Of a stretch of DNA of 64,000 nucleotides, positions 11,293-23,300 are shown in pieces. Position numbers and translations under genes: made by a program. A model generated the notes under the pieces. It made no database searches. It was not told the origin of the DNA and was given only the letters and a program-made list of their open reading frames with translations. Every line of letters begins with the position of its first letter. The stretch's first letter is position 1. Origin of the DNA: Ulota crispa (taxonomy: Eukaryota > Streptophyta > Bryopsida > Orthotrichales > Orthotrichaceae); contig OY987249.1 of assembly GCA_963920765.1 (NCBI GenBank), positions 1,180,501 through 1,244,500 on the forward strand, read 5' to 3'.

Positions 11293-12117
11293 GTGTGTAT
11301 TATAATATAGATAGTCATAGTGTGAAACCAAAATCTTGGTGTTAGTGTATATTTAAAAATGTGGTTGTAAGCCCAATACTTCAAAATGCAACCCCGCACT
11401 TACTCTAAGGAACTTTTTGAAGTTAGCCAGTGGAGTTGAAACTAGGTTCACAAATTGTTGTTTTTCTAGCTTTGATAAAAACAAAAACAAGAAAAATGTA
11501 CATATAATACAAGCGTTATTTGCATCAAAGTCAATACTTGAGAAAAATCTAAAAGAAGTAAAATACCCTATACAATTATTTTGTTCATTTACAAAAAATC
11601 CTGAAATAAGTTACGAGCATATGAAATATGACTTGAACAAATTTCAGTATACTAAAAATAAACGACATAAATTAACAATTAGCAACGTCAAATACTCATG
11701 AAATACTTCAAAGCTTTGTAAATGCTTTAGTACCAGAGACTGATTTACCATTCAAAAGCCACTTTTGCCACCTTTTTCGCTTGTACGATCGAGTTCCTTT
11801 TTTAGTATTTGATTTGTGGATCGCAACCAAATATTCTTATAAGAATTACTTGTACCACTTCGATTCGTTAGTTTTTTCTCTAAAGATTACAACGAAACCC
11901 TTTCAATAGCTACAAAACCCAATGATACTAAGAGCATAGACTGTGAGATGTTGAAATGTTTGTATCCAACATTTTATTTTATAAACCAAGTACTTGTAAT
12001 ACAAATAATAGGATAGGGTAAAGGTCGCGTATTGATTTGAAGATGTCCATCACCCTCATATCTCAACATGGTAACTTAGCTAAAACTCAATATTGCAGGA
12101 GCTGGCGTTGTTTGTGA
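11293..12117. other. Gene-free stretch
   Basis: Contains a 94-codon frame rich in Lys, Asn and Ser (11417-11701) that looks like chance in AT-rich sequence. Nothing else was recognised. Confidence 0.4.
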
Positions 12118-12121
12118 TTAA

Positions 12122-12762
12122 CCCCCAAATGCACAAGGCACCACATTTTGGTGCCGAAAATATTTGTGAGTTCAAAAAAACCTAAATAAGTTGTTATTTT
12201 TAATATTTAGTATTTTAGAATTATTCATTTTGATGTCTAGTTTTAGCATCAAAAATCCAATTATGAAAATTGTTGATTTTGGATTTTCTATTCAAGATTT
12301 TGTGCAAGGATGTCCATTGCAATCTTGACTTTTTTTAGTGTTGAGAGCTCATGAAAATGAGCCTCAAATACACTAGATCTTGGAGAAAAATTCACATTTA
12401 CTCATTTAAAAAAATTGTAAAAGAGATTTTGAAGATCCGTAAATGGGTTGGAATTATGTATGTTATGTCCTTCAATCTCATATTTTTTGGTAACCAACAT
12501 TTTAGATTTGACATGTGAAAAGAAGATTGAAAGACTTGAAGACATTTTTGCAATTTTAACACCCCCTTGATCAAACATTATAATCTTTCAACTCATAAGC
12601 AATATTATTGTGTTTTCTTTTTCTATGTGATGTCTAACATATCTAATTTGAATTTGTATGGTTACAATCTAAAGAACTACTACAACTTATCAAAATATTG
12701 GCTTTTTGTTCAATTTAGAGCAAATTCCTAGAAGCTCAAAAAAGACCTTGGGCATTTAGGGG
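12122..12762 (+). mobile_element. TTAA-flanked element with TIR, 641 bp
   Basis: TTAA is at 12118-12121 and 12763-12766. The left end is CCCCCAAATGCACAAGG. The right end, on the minus strand, is CCCCTAAATGCCCAAGG, a 15/17 match. An inverted relative lies at about 33480-35034 and is split there by another TTAA element. The intact TTAA at 12556-12559 marks the corresponding empty insertion site. No coding capacity. Confidence 0.7.
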
Positions 12763-13389
12763 TTAAATAATCCTTCTAAGGTACAACTGAATTAAACTAA
12801 AATATAGTCCAGTGAAAGTGATGAGTGTGAAAACAAAAGAGAAAGAAAAAAATAAAATATTCCTAAAACAACGTAAATGTGATGTTGCCGTCAAAAAAGC
12901 GACAAATAGATTTTGACAATTATTTACCAATTATTGGAGAACACCTACGATTGGAATGAGTACTATTCATAATCATTAGTTGTAACTTATGTAACAAAAA
13001 TATATAATTAAACGCACAATCACACCGGCATTATCTGCAAAATTATGTTCAACCAAGAACAAGTATCCACCAAATCCATGAAAGTAGAAACTACAAATCA
13101 TCCAAAAGTTAAATTTTCATTTGGTTTCTGTCAATCCTACATTAGACTTCTTTTTGTACTAGTATAATAGCAAACACTTTGCGCAAATTGGACATGTATG
13201 GGTAGTGCAACATTCAATTTTATAGAATCGTAGCAATTGGTCTACAATCTAATCTTAATATGCTTTATATACTTTACAAAAAATTAATATGTCATAATTG
13301 GTTTAAACTCTAACCTTGGTGCATTGCCATTTTTATCCTTTTTTGAAATCAAAAATAATAATTGCCTTCACCACAATGCTACTCTTTAA

Positions 13390-13630
13390 CTCCTGAGTGC
13401 CTCACAGGCTAGAATGTGGCCTCTTCATATTTGACGGTTTCTTGTCTTTGACCGTTGTAATCTTTTGATCCATGCAACAAAAACTTACCAAATTTTTCAT
13501 ACATATGTGGACCCTAAGCCTTGTGCAATATCAATAGCTAACTCTTCTAGATGTTGTTTTTGAACTTGTTGTGCCAAATTGTTTGCAATGAGGTCTAACA
13601 CTGCACAAATTTGGCATGGGTGCTCAGGGG
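13390..13630. mobile_element. TTAA-flanked element, 241 bp
   Basis: TTAA lies at 13386-13389 and 13631-13634. Ends are CTCCTGAGTGCC and, from the minus strand, CCCCTGAGCACC (9/12 match). The short length fits a MITE. The body was not matched to another element in the window. Confidence 0.5.
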
Positions 13631-13756
13631 TTAATAATATGCTAAGCGGTACTAGGTGTTTTGTTGACTTCCTAACACATGGTTGGAGGACATTTGGTGT
13701 TTTATATTTGAGACATCCTTACTATTTCAACTTCCATAAAAAAGTTCTAGAGGATA

Positions 13757-14104
13757 CTCCCTCTATCCCAAAATGATCTTCCTATTACACAAAACAAAGC
13801 TTGAAAAGAACCATTTTTCAAATTTTTTAACCTATGAATAGAGTTTGATGTCTTATTATTGTTATGAAATTTTGAGTTCCAAATTAGTTTTCAAAGTGTG
13901 GTTTCAAAGTGCTTGAAATTTGAGTTTATGAGGCACTTTTGAAGAGCACTAGTGGCCACTCACTTGATAACATGGGATTGGTTAGCATGCCCATGCTTTT
14001 GGACTACATGCAAGTGTCGCTAGCTTGCTTCTTTCTCCAACATGAAGATCATTTTGGGACACTAAAAAAAGGCCAATAGGACAATCATTTTGGGACGGAG
14101 GGAG
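13757..14104. mobile_element. Stowaway-like (Tc1/mariner) MITE
   Basis: The ends are CTCCCTCTATCCCAAAATGA and the inverted TCATTTTGGGACGGAGGGAG, flanked by TA on both sides (13755-13756 and 14105-14106). This is the classic plant Stowaway terminus with a TA target duplication. Length 348 bp, no coding. Confidence 0.85.
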
Positions 14105-14286
14105 TATTAGAAAAGGTCATGGTTGGTGGGTGCTTGGTGTTCTATATTTAGGATAACCTTTATTGCTTCAACTTACACCAAAAAAGGGCAATAGGTTGAA
14201 ATCTTCCCACTTAGTAGTATAGATAATGGCTATAAGCAAAAAAATGCACTCTATAGTCCATTGTAAGAGGTTCTAAAAGCATGTAA

Positions 14287-14405
14287 GCTCTAAAATGGTG
14301 CACCTCCTCAAATGTAATCCTTTTGTACATGTTGTTTTCCATAGCCTTTCAGCAATATGTACATGAAATGTACAGTTCATTTGACAGGATGCACCATTTT
14401 AGAGC
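14287..14405. mobile_element. MITE-like inverted repeat element, uninterrupted copy
   Basis: Ends GCTCTAAAATGGTGCACC and GATGCACCATTTTAGAGC. It is the uninterrupted counterpart of 4388-4727. At 14308-14311 it reads TCAA, exactly where copy 1 carries a TTAA-bounded insert. Flanking similarity with copy 1 continues to about 14620. Confidence 0.65.
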
Positions 14406-14960
14406 CCTATGCCATTTTATCTTCAAAATTTCATATCTAATTCTACAAAGCTCCAAAAAAAATGAAACAACTTGGGTCAGTTGCCAATTCCTCTTCTCTT
14501 TGAAGAAAAAATTACTGAAGAATATTTCAACAAGTTTCACTTCCCCAGAATTCAGTTCAGTTTCAGCCCTTACATGGTCCATTCATGAGCCTCCTACCTC
14601 ACCTCTTCTTGATTTTCAAAACTAGGGTATTTTCGAAACTTCAGAAACTGTTCAATAAGTTACATTACAAAGGGTCGATCGATCCAATGAGCCTCAATTT
14701 TTTCCTCCTTCAAATTGAAGGGAATCATACCTCACGTCAAACCAGTTCTTCCCAAACATATTTTTGCAAGAGAAAACAGCAATTTTCTTCTGCAATAACA
14801 CATTTTCTCACAAGAAAATAAAAAAGCTTTACAAATCTAGCAATCCGCAGAAAAGTGCAAGCATAGGTTCTCTTCCATAAAAAACAAAGAAAATATTAAA
14901 AAAACAGTTTCAGAAAGCTAGATTTTTTGTTGCAACGATGGTCAATGGGAATATACAAAG
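14406..14960. other. Duplicated flank (to ~14620), then gene-free sequence
   Basis: The first 215 bp match 4728-4965. The remainder has no recognised feature. Confidence 0.4.
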
Positions 14961-14969
14961 GTGGTTGGG

Positions 14970-16042
14970 AGATGTGCAAGCTCGTCTTGTGAAGAGGCTG
15001 CCAATTCATTGATATTTTGTCATTTTTTTGTCTCATCAATGGCCTGCGTCACAAGAACATCCCAGCTTCCAATGCATCGTTACTATCTCCATACATGACA
15101 CCGTCACCAAATACAATTCAAAGGTCTTGTAGGTGCCACCATTATAGACCACGGATTAAACTCAAATGTTTCACAAGCTACAAAAACATTAGATAAGAAA
15201 ACCACGCACTATTAACCAAGCTCTGGCCTTGCAAGCCTACAATGCATTGACAAAAAAACCTCCATGAAGCTTTTATACACTGCCAAAAACACACAAGGAA
15301 CATCCTGATGCTCTTTACTCAGACCTAGCTCTTTCGCCACTATCTCTTGTCCGTAATGCTGCACCAGTCCAACCAAAAGTTTAAGCTCAAAACCATAAAC
15401 TGTAAGAGAATGTGCCAAAAAACAAGTCAGACTACGCAAATACGAGCAAAGAAAAAGGTTCCAGTCAGCAATTTAGCCTTCGCATGAAAGGTAGTACTTC
15501 AAAAAGGAGAGTATAGAAAATCTCACAGAGTGAGGTACATAGCAGAAGGACAAGAGAGAAAGATGAATTCTACCTTGTAAACAAGTCCAGCACTGCTCAG
15601 CCTTGTAACAAAGCCATTGCCGAAGTTCTGGTCGAACCCTCGCTGATGGTGATCATAACGATCAGTTTCAGGATCGTATACACCGCGCACATCCAGCACC
15701 GCATCCAATGGTTCCAAAATCTGCATCGAATTTACATGACCAAATGCTCAATTAAGAACACAGAATCCATAAGAGTTTTTCATTTGGCACATAAACCATA
15801 AACCCAACCATAAATCCATAGGCTTTAGCAGCTTCAAAAGACTACTAACCTTTAAACATCCTACAAAAAAAAAGTACAGCAGAATTTTGTTTTCCTAATT
15901 TGAAGTACCGGAAAGTTCAGTAATCAAATAGAAATTTGAAAGAAGCATTCATTGTAGTAATCTTTTGTTACACATTATTCTGGAAGCCGATATTCACCTG
16001 GTGTGCTGCCGGCGCGATCACGTAATTATACTCAAACTTCAT
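14970..16042 (-). pseudogene. MYG1-like (UPF0160, DHH family) gene fragment
   Basis: Two exons are clear. Exon 15574-15720 (49 codons) starts ILEPLDAVLDV and contains VYDPETDRYDHHQRGF and LSSAGLVYK, bounded by GATGCAG and AAG/GTAGAA. Exon 15260-15358 (33 codons) starts HYGQEIVAKELGLS and ends LAVYKSFME, bounded by GGTGCAG and GAG/GTTT. They join in phase and match the centre of MYG1, a conserved eukaryotic protein with a DHH motif, reported as a nuclease/hydrolase linked to mitochondria and nucleus. Missing are the N-terminal GTHNG..HCDEAL region and the whole C-terminal half. A possible first exon (15998-16042, starting MKFEYNYVIAP) is in phase but not MYG1-like. A degraded match to the next exon (IGSLFTRRACTSPNH) may lie near 14970-15015. 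LDVRG replaces the usual LDVGG. Most likely a captured or decayed gene piece. Confidence 0.7.
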
Positions 16043-16365
16043 TGTGTTCCACTGGACGAAAAAACTAGGGTTTCGATCAACCCTATAGACTTTACAAATT
16101 CAAAAGCACGAATCGCAAAACAAACCACACGTAAAATCCACAACTCTTTCCAAGAACCGAAGGTACATAAAACATCTCGCCTGCTCATCTCGAATCTGAA
16201 CAACCTCCGTAATCTTAATATCATGCAATTACAAACTGTAACCGTAAAAACTGCAATTGAAATTGGCATTCGCTCCGTCCCGACAACACCGAGTTCTCAC
16301 CCCTGCTCCACCACAACGACGTTGAGCTAGCAAGCGCAAACCAGGCTGAGGCATCTTTCATCATT

Positions 16366-16500
16366 CATCAACTTCGTCATCTTCATCAACATCATCCTCC
16401 TCATCATCCTCCTCATCATCCTCCTCATCAAGATCATTATCTTCATAAGCATCGTCCTCCTCGTCAAGATCATCATCTTTATCACCGTTTTCATGAAAAT
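16366..16500 (-). repeat. GAT/GAG-type trinucleotide repeat, acidic tail remnant
   Basis: Forward CATCATCCTCCT units repeat imperfectly. On the minus strand, in the frame one step off the end of F-box copy B, they encode a strongly acidic Asp/Glu tract. Copy A keeps an acidic but non-repetitive C-terminus at this place, so the repeat probably expanded inside a former coding tail. Confidence 0.6.
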
Positions 16501-16538
16501 GTTCGCGAACATATACACGTTCGCCAGCATATTCAACT

Positions 16539-17726
16539 TCATGATCTTTCAAGCTCTTGCTCATCGACTCTCACAATTCCCCTAGGAAGGTCCACCTTTC
16601 GCCAACTTTTGGTTGCTATGTGGAACATCGCAAACGCATTCGCACAGGCACCCATAAACCGCCACGAACAAACCAACACGTAGCCGTCCCGAAAGAACGC
16701 CCTCGAATCCATTTTCTGGCCTTCACTAAGAAAACCATCATCACACTTCCAACGCCATTTGTACAACTCCTTGGGCATGCGGGCATACTCCACCCACTCT
16801 TTCCCTTTGGAATCCACAAGCTCCCACACACTAACTCTTTGCTTCTTGTAGTTCTCCCTGGTGGTGAAAATTCGGCCTTCCCAAACCCCCAAGATATTGT
16901 CCGTTTCTGGAGAGTATTTGCAAATCCTCACCTCCGGAAAATTCAACACCGTCCACTTGTCATCTTCCAGGGAATACTTCCAAATCATGTGCGAGCTGTC
17001 ACATATGTATACGTCGTCATTGCTGCATATACAAGAGTACTCATAAGTATCCTTAATGGACCTCATAAAATATGGCGGTGACCGAGAGGAGATTATGCTC
17101 GATGATCTGCTCTTGGAATCATAAATCCGTGTATTGAAGTTAATGTGGCCCTCAATTAGTTTGAAGGTATACGGCCTTGCGGTTGTGTCCACCACCAGAC
17201 CACAAGCAGACATAGTATCACTTTCTTGTGGACCGGCCCAAGCAGACATAGTCTCACTTTGTTCTGGACCGGCAGGAATGACGTGCCATGTTTGGGTGTG
17301 GACATTGAAAACACCCCGTTCCTTCAAATCATCCGGATTGTGGCACAAAATGAGCCCTTCCACTTCAAAAGGTGGAACATGACTTCCATCATAAAGAAGG
17401 CAGAGGCGGAGGCGTTGGCGGTTGAACTGAAACTTGCCAGAAACACTGTTATACGTGACAATCCCGTTCAAGAACCGAATGTCCCAACTATCATTTCCTG
17501 TAGCTATGGTCACAAAAGAGGGCTTTGGCAATATCCACTGCAATGCGGCGTGGTGCCATTCTTTGCTGACAAGGCGCAATTCAAAGAGATCCCGCTGCGA
17601 CAGCTTCTCATATATACATTGCAGAGGGATATGCTCTTGCAGTTGACCCCATAATTCTGCATCCAATAATTCCTTGCCCTTGTCCTCCTTGTCTGTCAAT
17701 CTTGCAACTTTCCTCATGGTCTTCAT
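16539..17726 (-). CDS. F-box/kelch-repeat protein, copy B
   Basis: Intact single-exon frame of 395 codons. Residues ~24-64 form an F-box (ELWGQLQEHIPLQ, then LSQRDLFELRLVSKEWHHAAL). Later kelch-like segments are GVFNVHTQTWHVIP (~138-151), IYDSKSRS (~201), IWKYSLEDDKWTVLNFPEV (~248-266) and FHIATKSWRKVDLP (~368-381). The type resembles plant F-box/kelch proteins of the At5g15710 kind, which act as substrate receptors of SCF E3 ubiquitin ligases. The target is unknown. The start is the ATG conserved with copy A. Relative to copy A there is a tandem duplication of about 12 residues (AGP..S.TMSA, near 150-175). A frame change near 16560 replaces the acidic tail by ELERS and a stop. The F-box and kelch parts are intact, so function is plausible. 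Confidence 0.8.
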   Translation of the reverse strand: MKTMRKVARLTDKEDKGKELLDAELWGQLQEHIPLQCIYEKLSQRDLFELRLVSKEWHHAALQWILPKPSFVTIATGNDSWDIRFLNGIVTYNSVSGKFQFNRQRLRLCLLYDGSHVPPFEVEGLILCHNPDDLKERGVFNVHTQTWHVIPAGPEQSETMSAWAGPQESDTMSACGLVVDTTARPYTFKLIEGHINFNTRIYDSKSRSSSIISSRSPPYFMRSIKDTYEYSCICSNDDVYICDSSHMIWKYSLEDDKWTVLNFPEVRICKYSPETDNILGVWEGRIFTTRENYKKQRVSVWELVDSKGKEWVEYARMPKELYKWRWKCDDGFLSEGQKMDSRAFFRDGYVLVCSWRFMGACANAFAMFHIATKSWRKVDLPRGIVRVDEQELERS

Positions 17727-19439
17727 CTTGGTTGCAAAAAACTTGCACTACTCCAGCTTTTCACGGAACCAGGCCCCAATCTCCTTTTAACTACACCAGC
17801 CTGAGAAAGTTGAGATTACATGTTCAACATCCTAGGGACAATACAACGTCCATTAAGCACCTCGCTTGCTCAACCAACATGCATACTCAAATTGCAAGTA
17901 AGAACATTCACCATCGAGCTTCTATCCTCATAGGCAAATCCACAGTACAACTCTGCATTGCTTTATAAACGCTCAAGCATCTACCCTTTGCAAGCCAACA
18001 TCGTTAACAGACACACCTTGCTTAAACTACAACATCATTGACTGCTTGATTGCTTGCCATACAAGTTCAGGCTTGCAATTCCACTAGCGACAAACATCCA
18101 GCCGAGTAATCATCCAGCTCTTTCCTTCCCCAAAACGGCAGCAACTCCACCCCTGATACATTTGTTATTCGCAGTTTCAAACTAGGCCTCCGCAGACCTC
18201 ACAACATCTCCCATCTTCAAAGACTCTCATAGAGATAAACAGCCTCAATCAACTCAAGACCTTCAAAAAGATTTAAGGACCGGTACCTCAGGTCACAATC
18301 CAAGACGCAGGTTCCAACTGCTGAAAACATGAAGTTACCGTCGAAGCTCAGCCTCACAATTCAACCTCCGATTACCACACGACCGTGTGTCTTCCCCCAT
18401 ACTCGCGGCAACTCCAGACCTAAAATCACGGCAGTTGTCAATTCCAAGTGAGCAGCCACATACAGAACTCCTTCTGACGAAAACATGTGGTGAAATACTA
18501 ACCAAATGAGACACAAAACTTACTGATGTCCATCTTACCGATCAGATCCGGCACTCTGAAAGTGGCTATCAACTCTATAACCAAAAGAAACACGCAATTC
18601 GCAACGCACACCAAAGAAGTATTCCGATAAGTCTCTCATAGTTCTTCACATCCTACGAAATGATAAAAAAAACACAACGACTGAGCACACAACAAGCAGC
18701 CACGCTATGAAACGCTCTGTCCTTGTCCTTGTACCATTGTGGCATGGACAACAGTTTTCCTCCTACTTTTATTCTTCAAAATGAAATAGCTTGCGCAGAG
18801 TAGCAAAGTTCTTTCAAGGTAAACTTTCCTTCCATTGATACAAAGCCTCGTTTCCTGCGGTCCAGAGCTATTAAGCTTAGGTTCAATGTTTACGGTTTCT
18901 CCTACTCACCAGTCACTACTCAGGACCAACAGCAATCCGACGGTTGCAATTAAACTTCACACACCGAGTAGCATAAAACAAAATCTCATCGTTAAAAAAA
19001 CATGCGTGATTAGCAGAGCGGACACGAACCTCGCGACCTTCACAGCCCCCGAGTCCTCACACCACAACTTCTCTTTTGCCGCAAACACGAACATCGAATT
19101 CCAAGACGCCGTCGCTCCTGATTTCATTTGAAAGGCCAATGGGTATGCATCCTTGCTCACTGCCGCATGCGGTGCATCCAACTCTGGAGCTTTTGTGAAG
19201 CTTGTGCGTTGCTGTTACAGTATCGCTCAAGCTCAAATGCATGCCGTTCCAAATGTTCTTCCTGTCCTTTGAGCTTCCTGAAAGAAAGTTTTCAAAATCT
19301 GCACTGCAGAGATTTCTAAACCCTAAACTGAAGTGCTCATTACCGCACTCTCTCGAAGCTCGCGTTCAACATCAGCAGTACAATTTCGGAGACACACAAA
19401 GTTCGAAAACCCGCACAACTCACAACTCGCAAAATAAGT
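17727..19439. other. 5' flank of F-box copy B, homologous to block A
   Basis: Collinear with 6462-8229 with small indels. Contains no separate gene that I can support. The promoter must lie here, but no core element could be identified with confidence. Confidence 0.6.
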
Positions 19440-19645
19440 AAAGTCCGCAAAAAACATATAAATATCACAGTACGTATAAGCCTCAAAGTACGTATGAGCC
19501 TCACAGTACGTATAAGCCTCAAAGTACGCCTAACTCTCACATACGCAAAATATTTACTGGACATAAAACGTAAACCCCTACAAGTACGCAAAATATGTAT
19601 GAATTGCAAAACACGTATAAATTGCAAAATACGTAGTAACTGCAA
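19440..19645. repeat. 18-bp tandem repeat (TCACAGTACGTATAAGCC)
   Basis: About four units of TCACAGTACGTATAAGCC / TCAAAGTACGTATGAGCC alternate at 19466-19540, followed by looser AAATACGTA units. It occupies the position of the decamer array of block A (8230-8458). The apparent open frame on the minus strand is a repeat artefact. Confidence 0.75.
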
Positions 19646-19659
19646 AGTATGAAGAATGG

Positions 19660-20318
19660 AGTATTTGTTCTATGGAGTCAATTTGTTTGTAATTAAGAGA
19701 AAAAGGCGTTCCTTTTTGCTACCATAAAAATCTAGTGTTTTTTTTATGATTTTTTTTGGACATCCGTTCGTATTGAAACAAACATCTTAACCCTTAATTA
19801 GTTAATTTTGCACTTAGCCAAGTGCATTGACAAACTGAAAAAAAACCATTTTTTGGATATATGAAAATATGGTATAGCAATTTTGCAAGTACTTTTTTGT
19901 CTATTTTTATTCCATTTTTTATAATGTTGTATTTTCATTGTATTACCAATATTATACTTATATAGATGTCATGACTAAATATGCACATTTTAAAAGCATA
20001 AATGATAGCTCTCACAATCCATTATCATCTAAAGATTTCATTATTCGATTAAAAGTTGTCATTGAATATGTGGTTTTTTATTTGTTCATATTTTATTCCA
20101 AACATTTAAAGAGTACTATCAAATATTCACCTTAAATTAAAAAAAATTTGACACTACCATTTTATTACCATTTATTTACAAAAACAATATAGAAAAGAAC
20201 TTAATCATTATAAAGAAAATAATATTCCATTACTTTCAAAGGCATGACAAATAAATCTATTTGATATTGTAGATTTGCAACACTTTAGATAACAATAAGC
20301 CATGTATTATTGCATTGC
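19660..20318. other. Gene-free AT-rich stretch
   Basis: Nothing recognisable. It separates the segmental duplication from the long decayed frame. Confidence 0.5.
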
Positions 20319-23300
20319 CTATGGTGTCTCAGCAATTACACTAGAAGATTGGGTTCCTATCTCCTCTACTGCTTCACTTTCTAAAGGCCGTGCATTTAGT
20401 ATATCAAAAACCACTAGTGGGATTTTTGAATCAGCATAATCCAAAGCTCTATTAACCATAGTTTGGATTTTTGGAGAAGATACTTGATCCACGCACAAAG
20501 CTTCTTCTAATATTGAAGTAACTTGCTCAAATTTGAAATGCTCTCCAACCATGATGCGTCGATACCTAATACCCTCTTGATCGTAGTATAATCCATCCGC
20601 TCCTTTAGTCATAACTTGGTCTGGGAAAGCCCACGCAAAGGTCATTCTGCTAAATTGAGTATTAGTTGGCAATTGTGTTGCTGTTGTGTTCTGCAAAGCA
20701 ATTGATGCCAATGGTGTAGATAAAACCAATTATGCAATTTCCTGCATTCCTTCTATCATTTTTGTATCCACATCTTCCATTGCAAGAGAGTGAGATTCTA
20801 TCACTGGTACAATTTCCTCTATAAGCATTTCTACATTTGTCGAAGAAGGTACCATACTTGCATCTTGAAGCTCACACAATCCCTCATCTATTGTCTCTTG
20901 TTCATTTTCCTTCTTTTGACTCTCAATAATATGATCCAACCCAATTAAGCCTTCTAAATCCATGTCATTCACATTTTCTTCTTCAACGACCAGTTCTTCA
21001 TTTACTGTATGTTCTGTAAATCCAACCACTTTTTAAATTTCAATTGGAATCAGAGGAGATAAATTACTTTCAAAACCACTGCATAAAAGCAAATCTCACC
21101 AGTAGAAACCACATTCGGCATTTGCATTGCATCAGTCTTCTTCATGCCTTTTGCTTTATCCTCTACAACATCTCCATTTTCAGATAAGCCATCATTGTTT
21201 TCAAAAGAATCCTCATCTTCCTCTAATGAATCATAAGAACTATTTGATGAATTGTCTTTTGAATTGTTATTGGAGTTTGATAAGCTTTTGTTTTCTTCAT
21301 TTTCTTCTTTTCCTTCTACAAATGATGGATCAGCATCAAAATTGTATGTACCCATTTCTCCTATATCACATCTTTCACGCATAGGAGTATCTATGGAATG
21401 CAAATCTTCTCCATCTTTTGCATCTTTTGCATCTTCTTCTTCATCTTCTAGCACTTCTTCATCTTCCTCATCTTCTTCATCTTCTTCAGTAGTACGTGAC
21501 ATCCTTTGAGATGAAGAAGGTGCACTGGTGCCTTGAATGTCTTCACTTCCTAAAAAAGGTCTTCTTTGAAACCCTGCTTGGCACACCTCTTGCAATGTAT
21601 TGTATAAATAGCAAGTATGAGCTATTGAATCATCCAATACAATAACATGACTACTCGTAAAAGAGGTTTGCAAAACATCCAATAGAGCTGTAGTAATACC
21701 AACTGCTACTAGCCCCCATTGCTCTGGTAGATATGTAGATATCAACCTTTGCAATTCCAAAGAGGATCTCTCTACATGATCCACATCTGAAGGCATTCTT
21801 CTCTCATTCCACACATCTGTAAACACCACGGGCATTTGTTCATGACCTTTGCGTAAGTTTTGCACCACTCTTGATGTAGGTGGATGCTCCATTAAGATTG
21901 CAATATCTCCAACTGCTTGCACACTACGCTCTACTTGTCCATTGGGTAGCAAATCATGGATGTACCTTGGTGCTGTTTGAGGTTGAAACATCCATATACT
22001 TCTATGCCACGTACACTCTACCAAAATTCCCATTTTTTCCTTCAATTGCTCCTCAAAATATGTTCCTGGTGGAAACAAGAACACCGCTGTCCACCTCTGT
22101 ACGCCTGCCATCCATTGATGTAACTTTTGCAATGCAATAGTGTATTCAACATTTTTTCCAAGCTTCATTATCTCCCTTTGTTCCACATTGCCTACAGTCA
22201 AATATCCATAAGCAAGGAGCTCTCACTTTCACTTTGGCTTGTATAAAAAAATCCATTCTGCATCAAACATGAATACTTCCACCCCTGTTACGTGGTACAC
22301 TCAACTGCCAATCCCAACACAATTCTTCCAAATTTGCCATTGTAGACCTTAATCCAGGATTCTGTACATCTCCACTTAAAACGCGGGCATAATGATCTTT
22401 AATCATTGGAGATATGAATGCTTCAAACTTCTTCAACGCTTCCATTGTCCTCACCGTTGGAGCTGATTACAAATCTTTCATTTTCTTGTCAACTGATTGA
22501 GCAAGCATATTTATCTATTTACAATTCTCCTCTTCAAATCTTTGAATACTTATGAGAAAGAAATCATGAATAGTACATGGTTGTTCATCTCCTGATTCAA
22601 CCATCAACCAATGTATGGCATTTTGCATTGCTTTTCTACGTTGAATTCTATCCGTAGTCCAAGCTAGATTACCTTTCATTGGTGTTTTACTAGATGCATT
22701 GTTGAAAAAATGCTTTTTTTGTGGATGTTCACCATCAACAATAGGTTGTGCAGCCATTTCCTTTGCCAATCGCAAATATTGTGCCTTAGGCACCTTCATG
22801 AGCAGTCTCAACCAAAGCCTCTCCATCTTCTTTCTATTTTTTCTTATATCAACATTAGGATCCAAAGAGTTTTGATTTGCATACCTTTTCCACTTTTGCT
22901 CATCATCCTTGCTAAACCAAAGCTTTCCATCCACATAGTTGCGACAAACTTGCAAAACAGCTTTATAAGCTGCTTCATCTTCTTGCCAAACATGACGAGT
23001 ATACTCCATCATTCTTTTAAAAAGAACTCCCTATGATACGCTTTCTCCATAAGACCTTGTCCAATGCAGCGCACTTGCAGCCATCGTTATTGCTTTTGCT
23101 CATTGAGCATCATTTGCCTACAATTCTAGATTTGGTCTCCCACATGCTTCCCAAATGGCCCGTAGCTTCACCAAATCTTCATGCATTAGTATATAAAAGT
23201 ATCTCTCAAACTCCTTTGCATTTATCTGCACTGACGCTTCAATATACACTTGAGTATTGTTATACACAATGAATCGAGCATGCCATTGAGCAAATGTCTT

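Noticed and set aside
21127-21509. Plus-strand Ser-rich frames
   Set aside because: Antisense of the Asp/Glu tract of the minus-strand decayed gene (GAA/GAT read as TTC/ATC/TCT).
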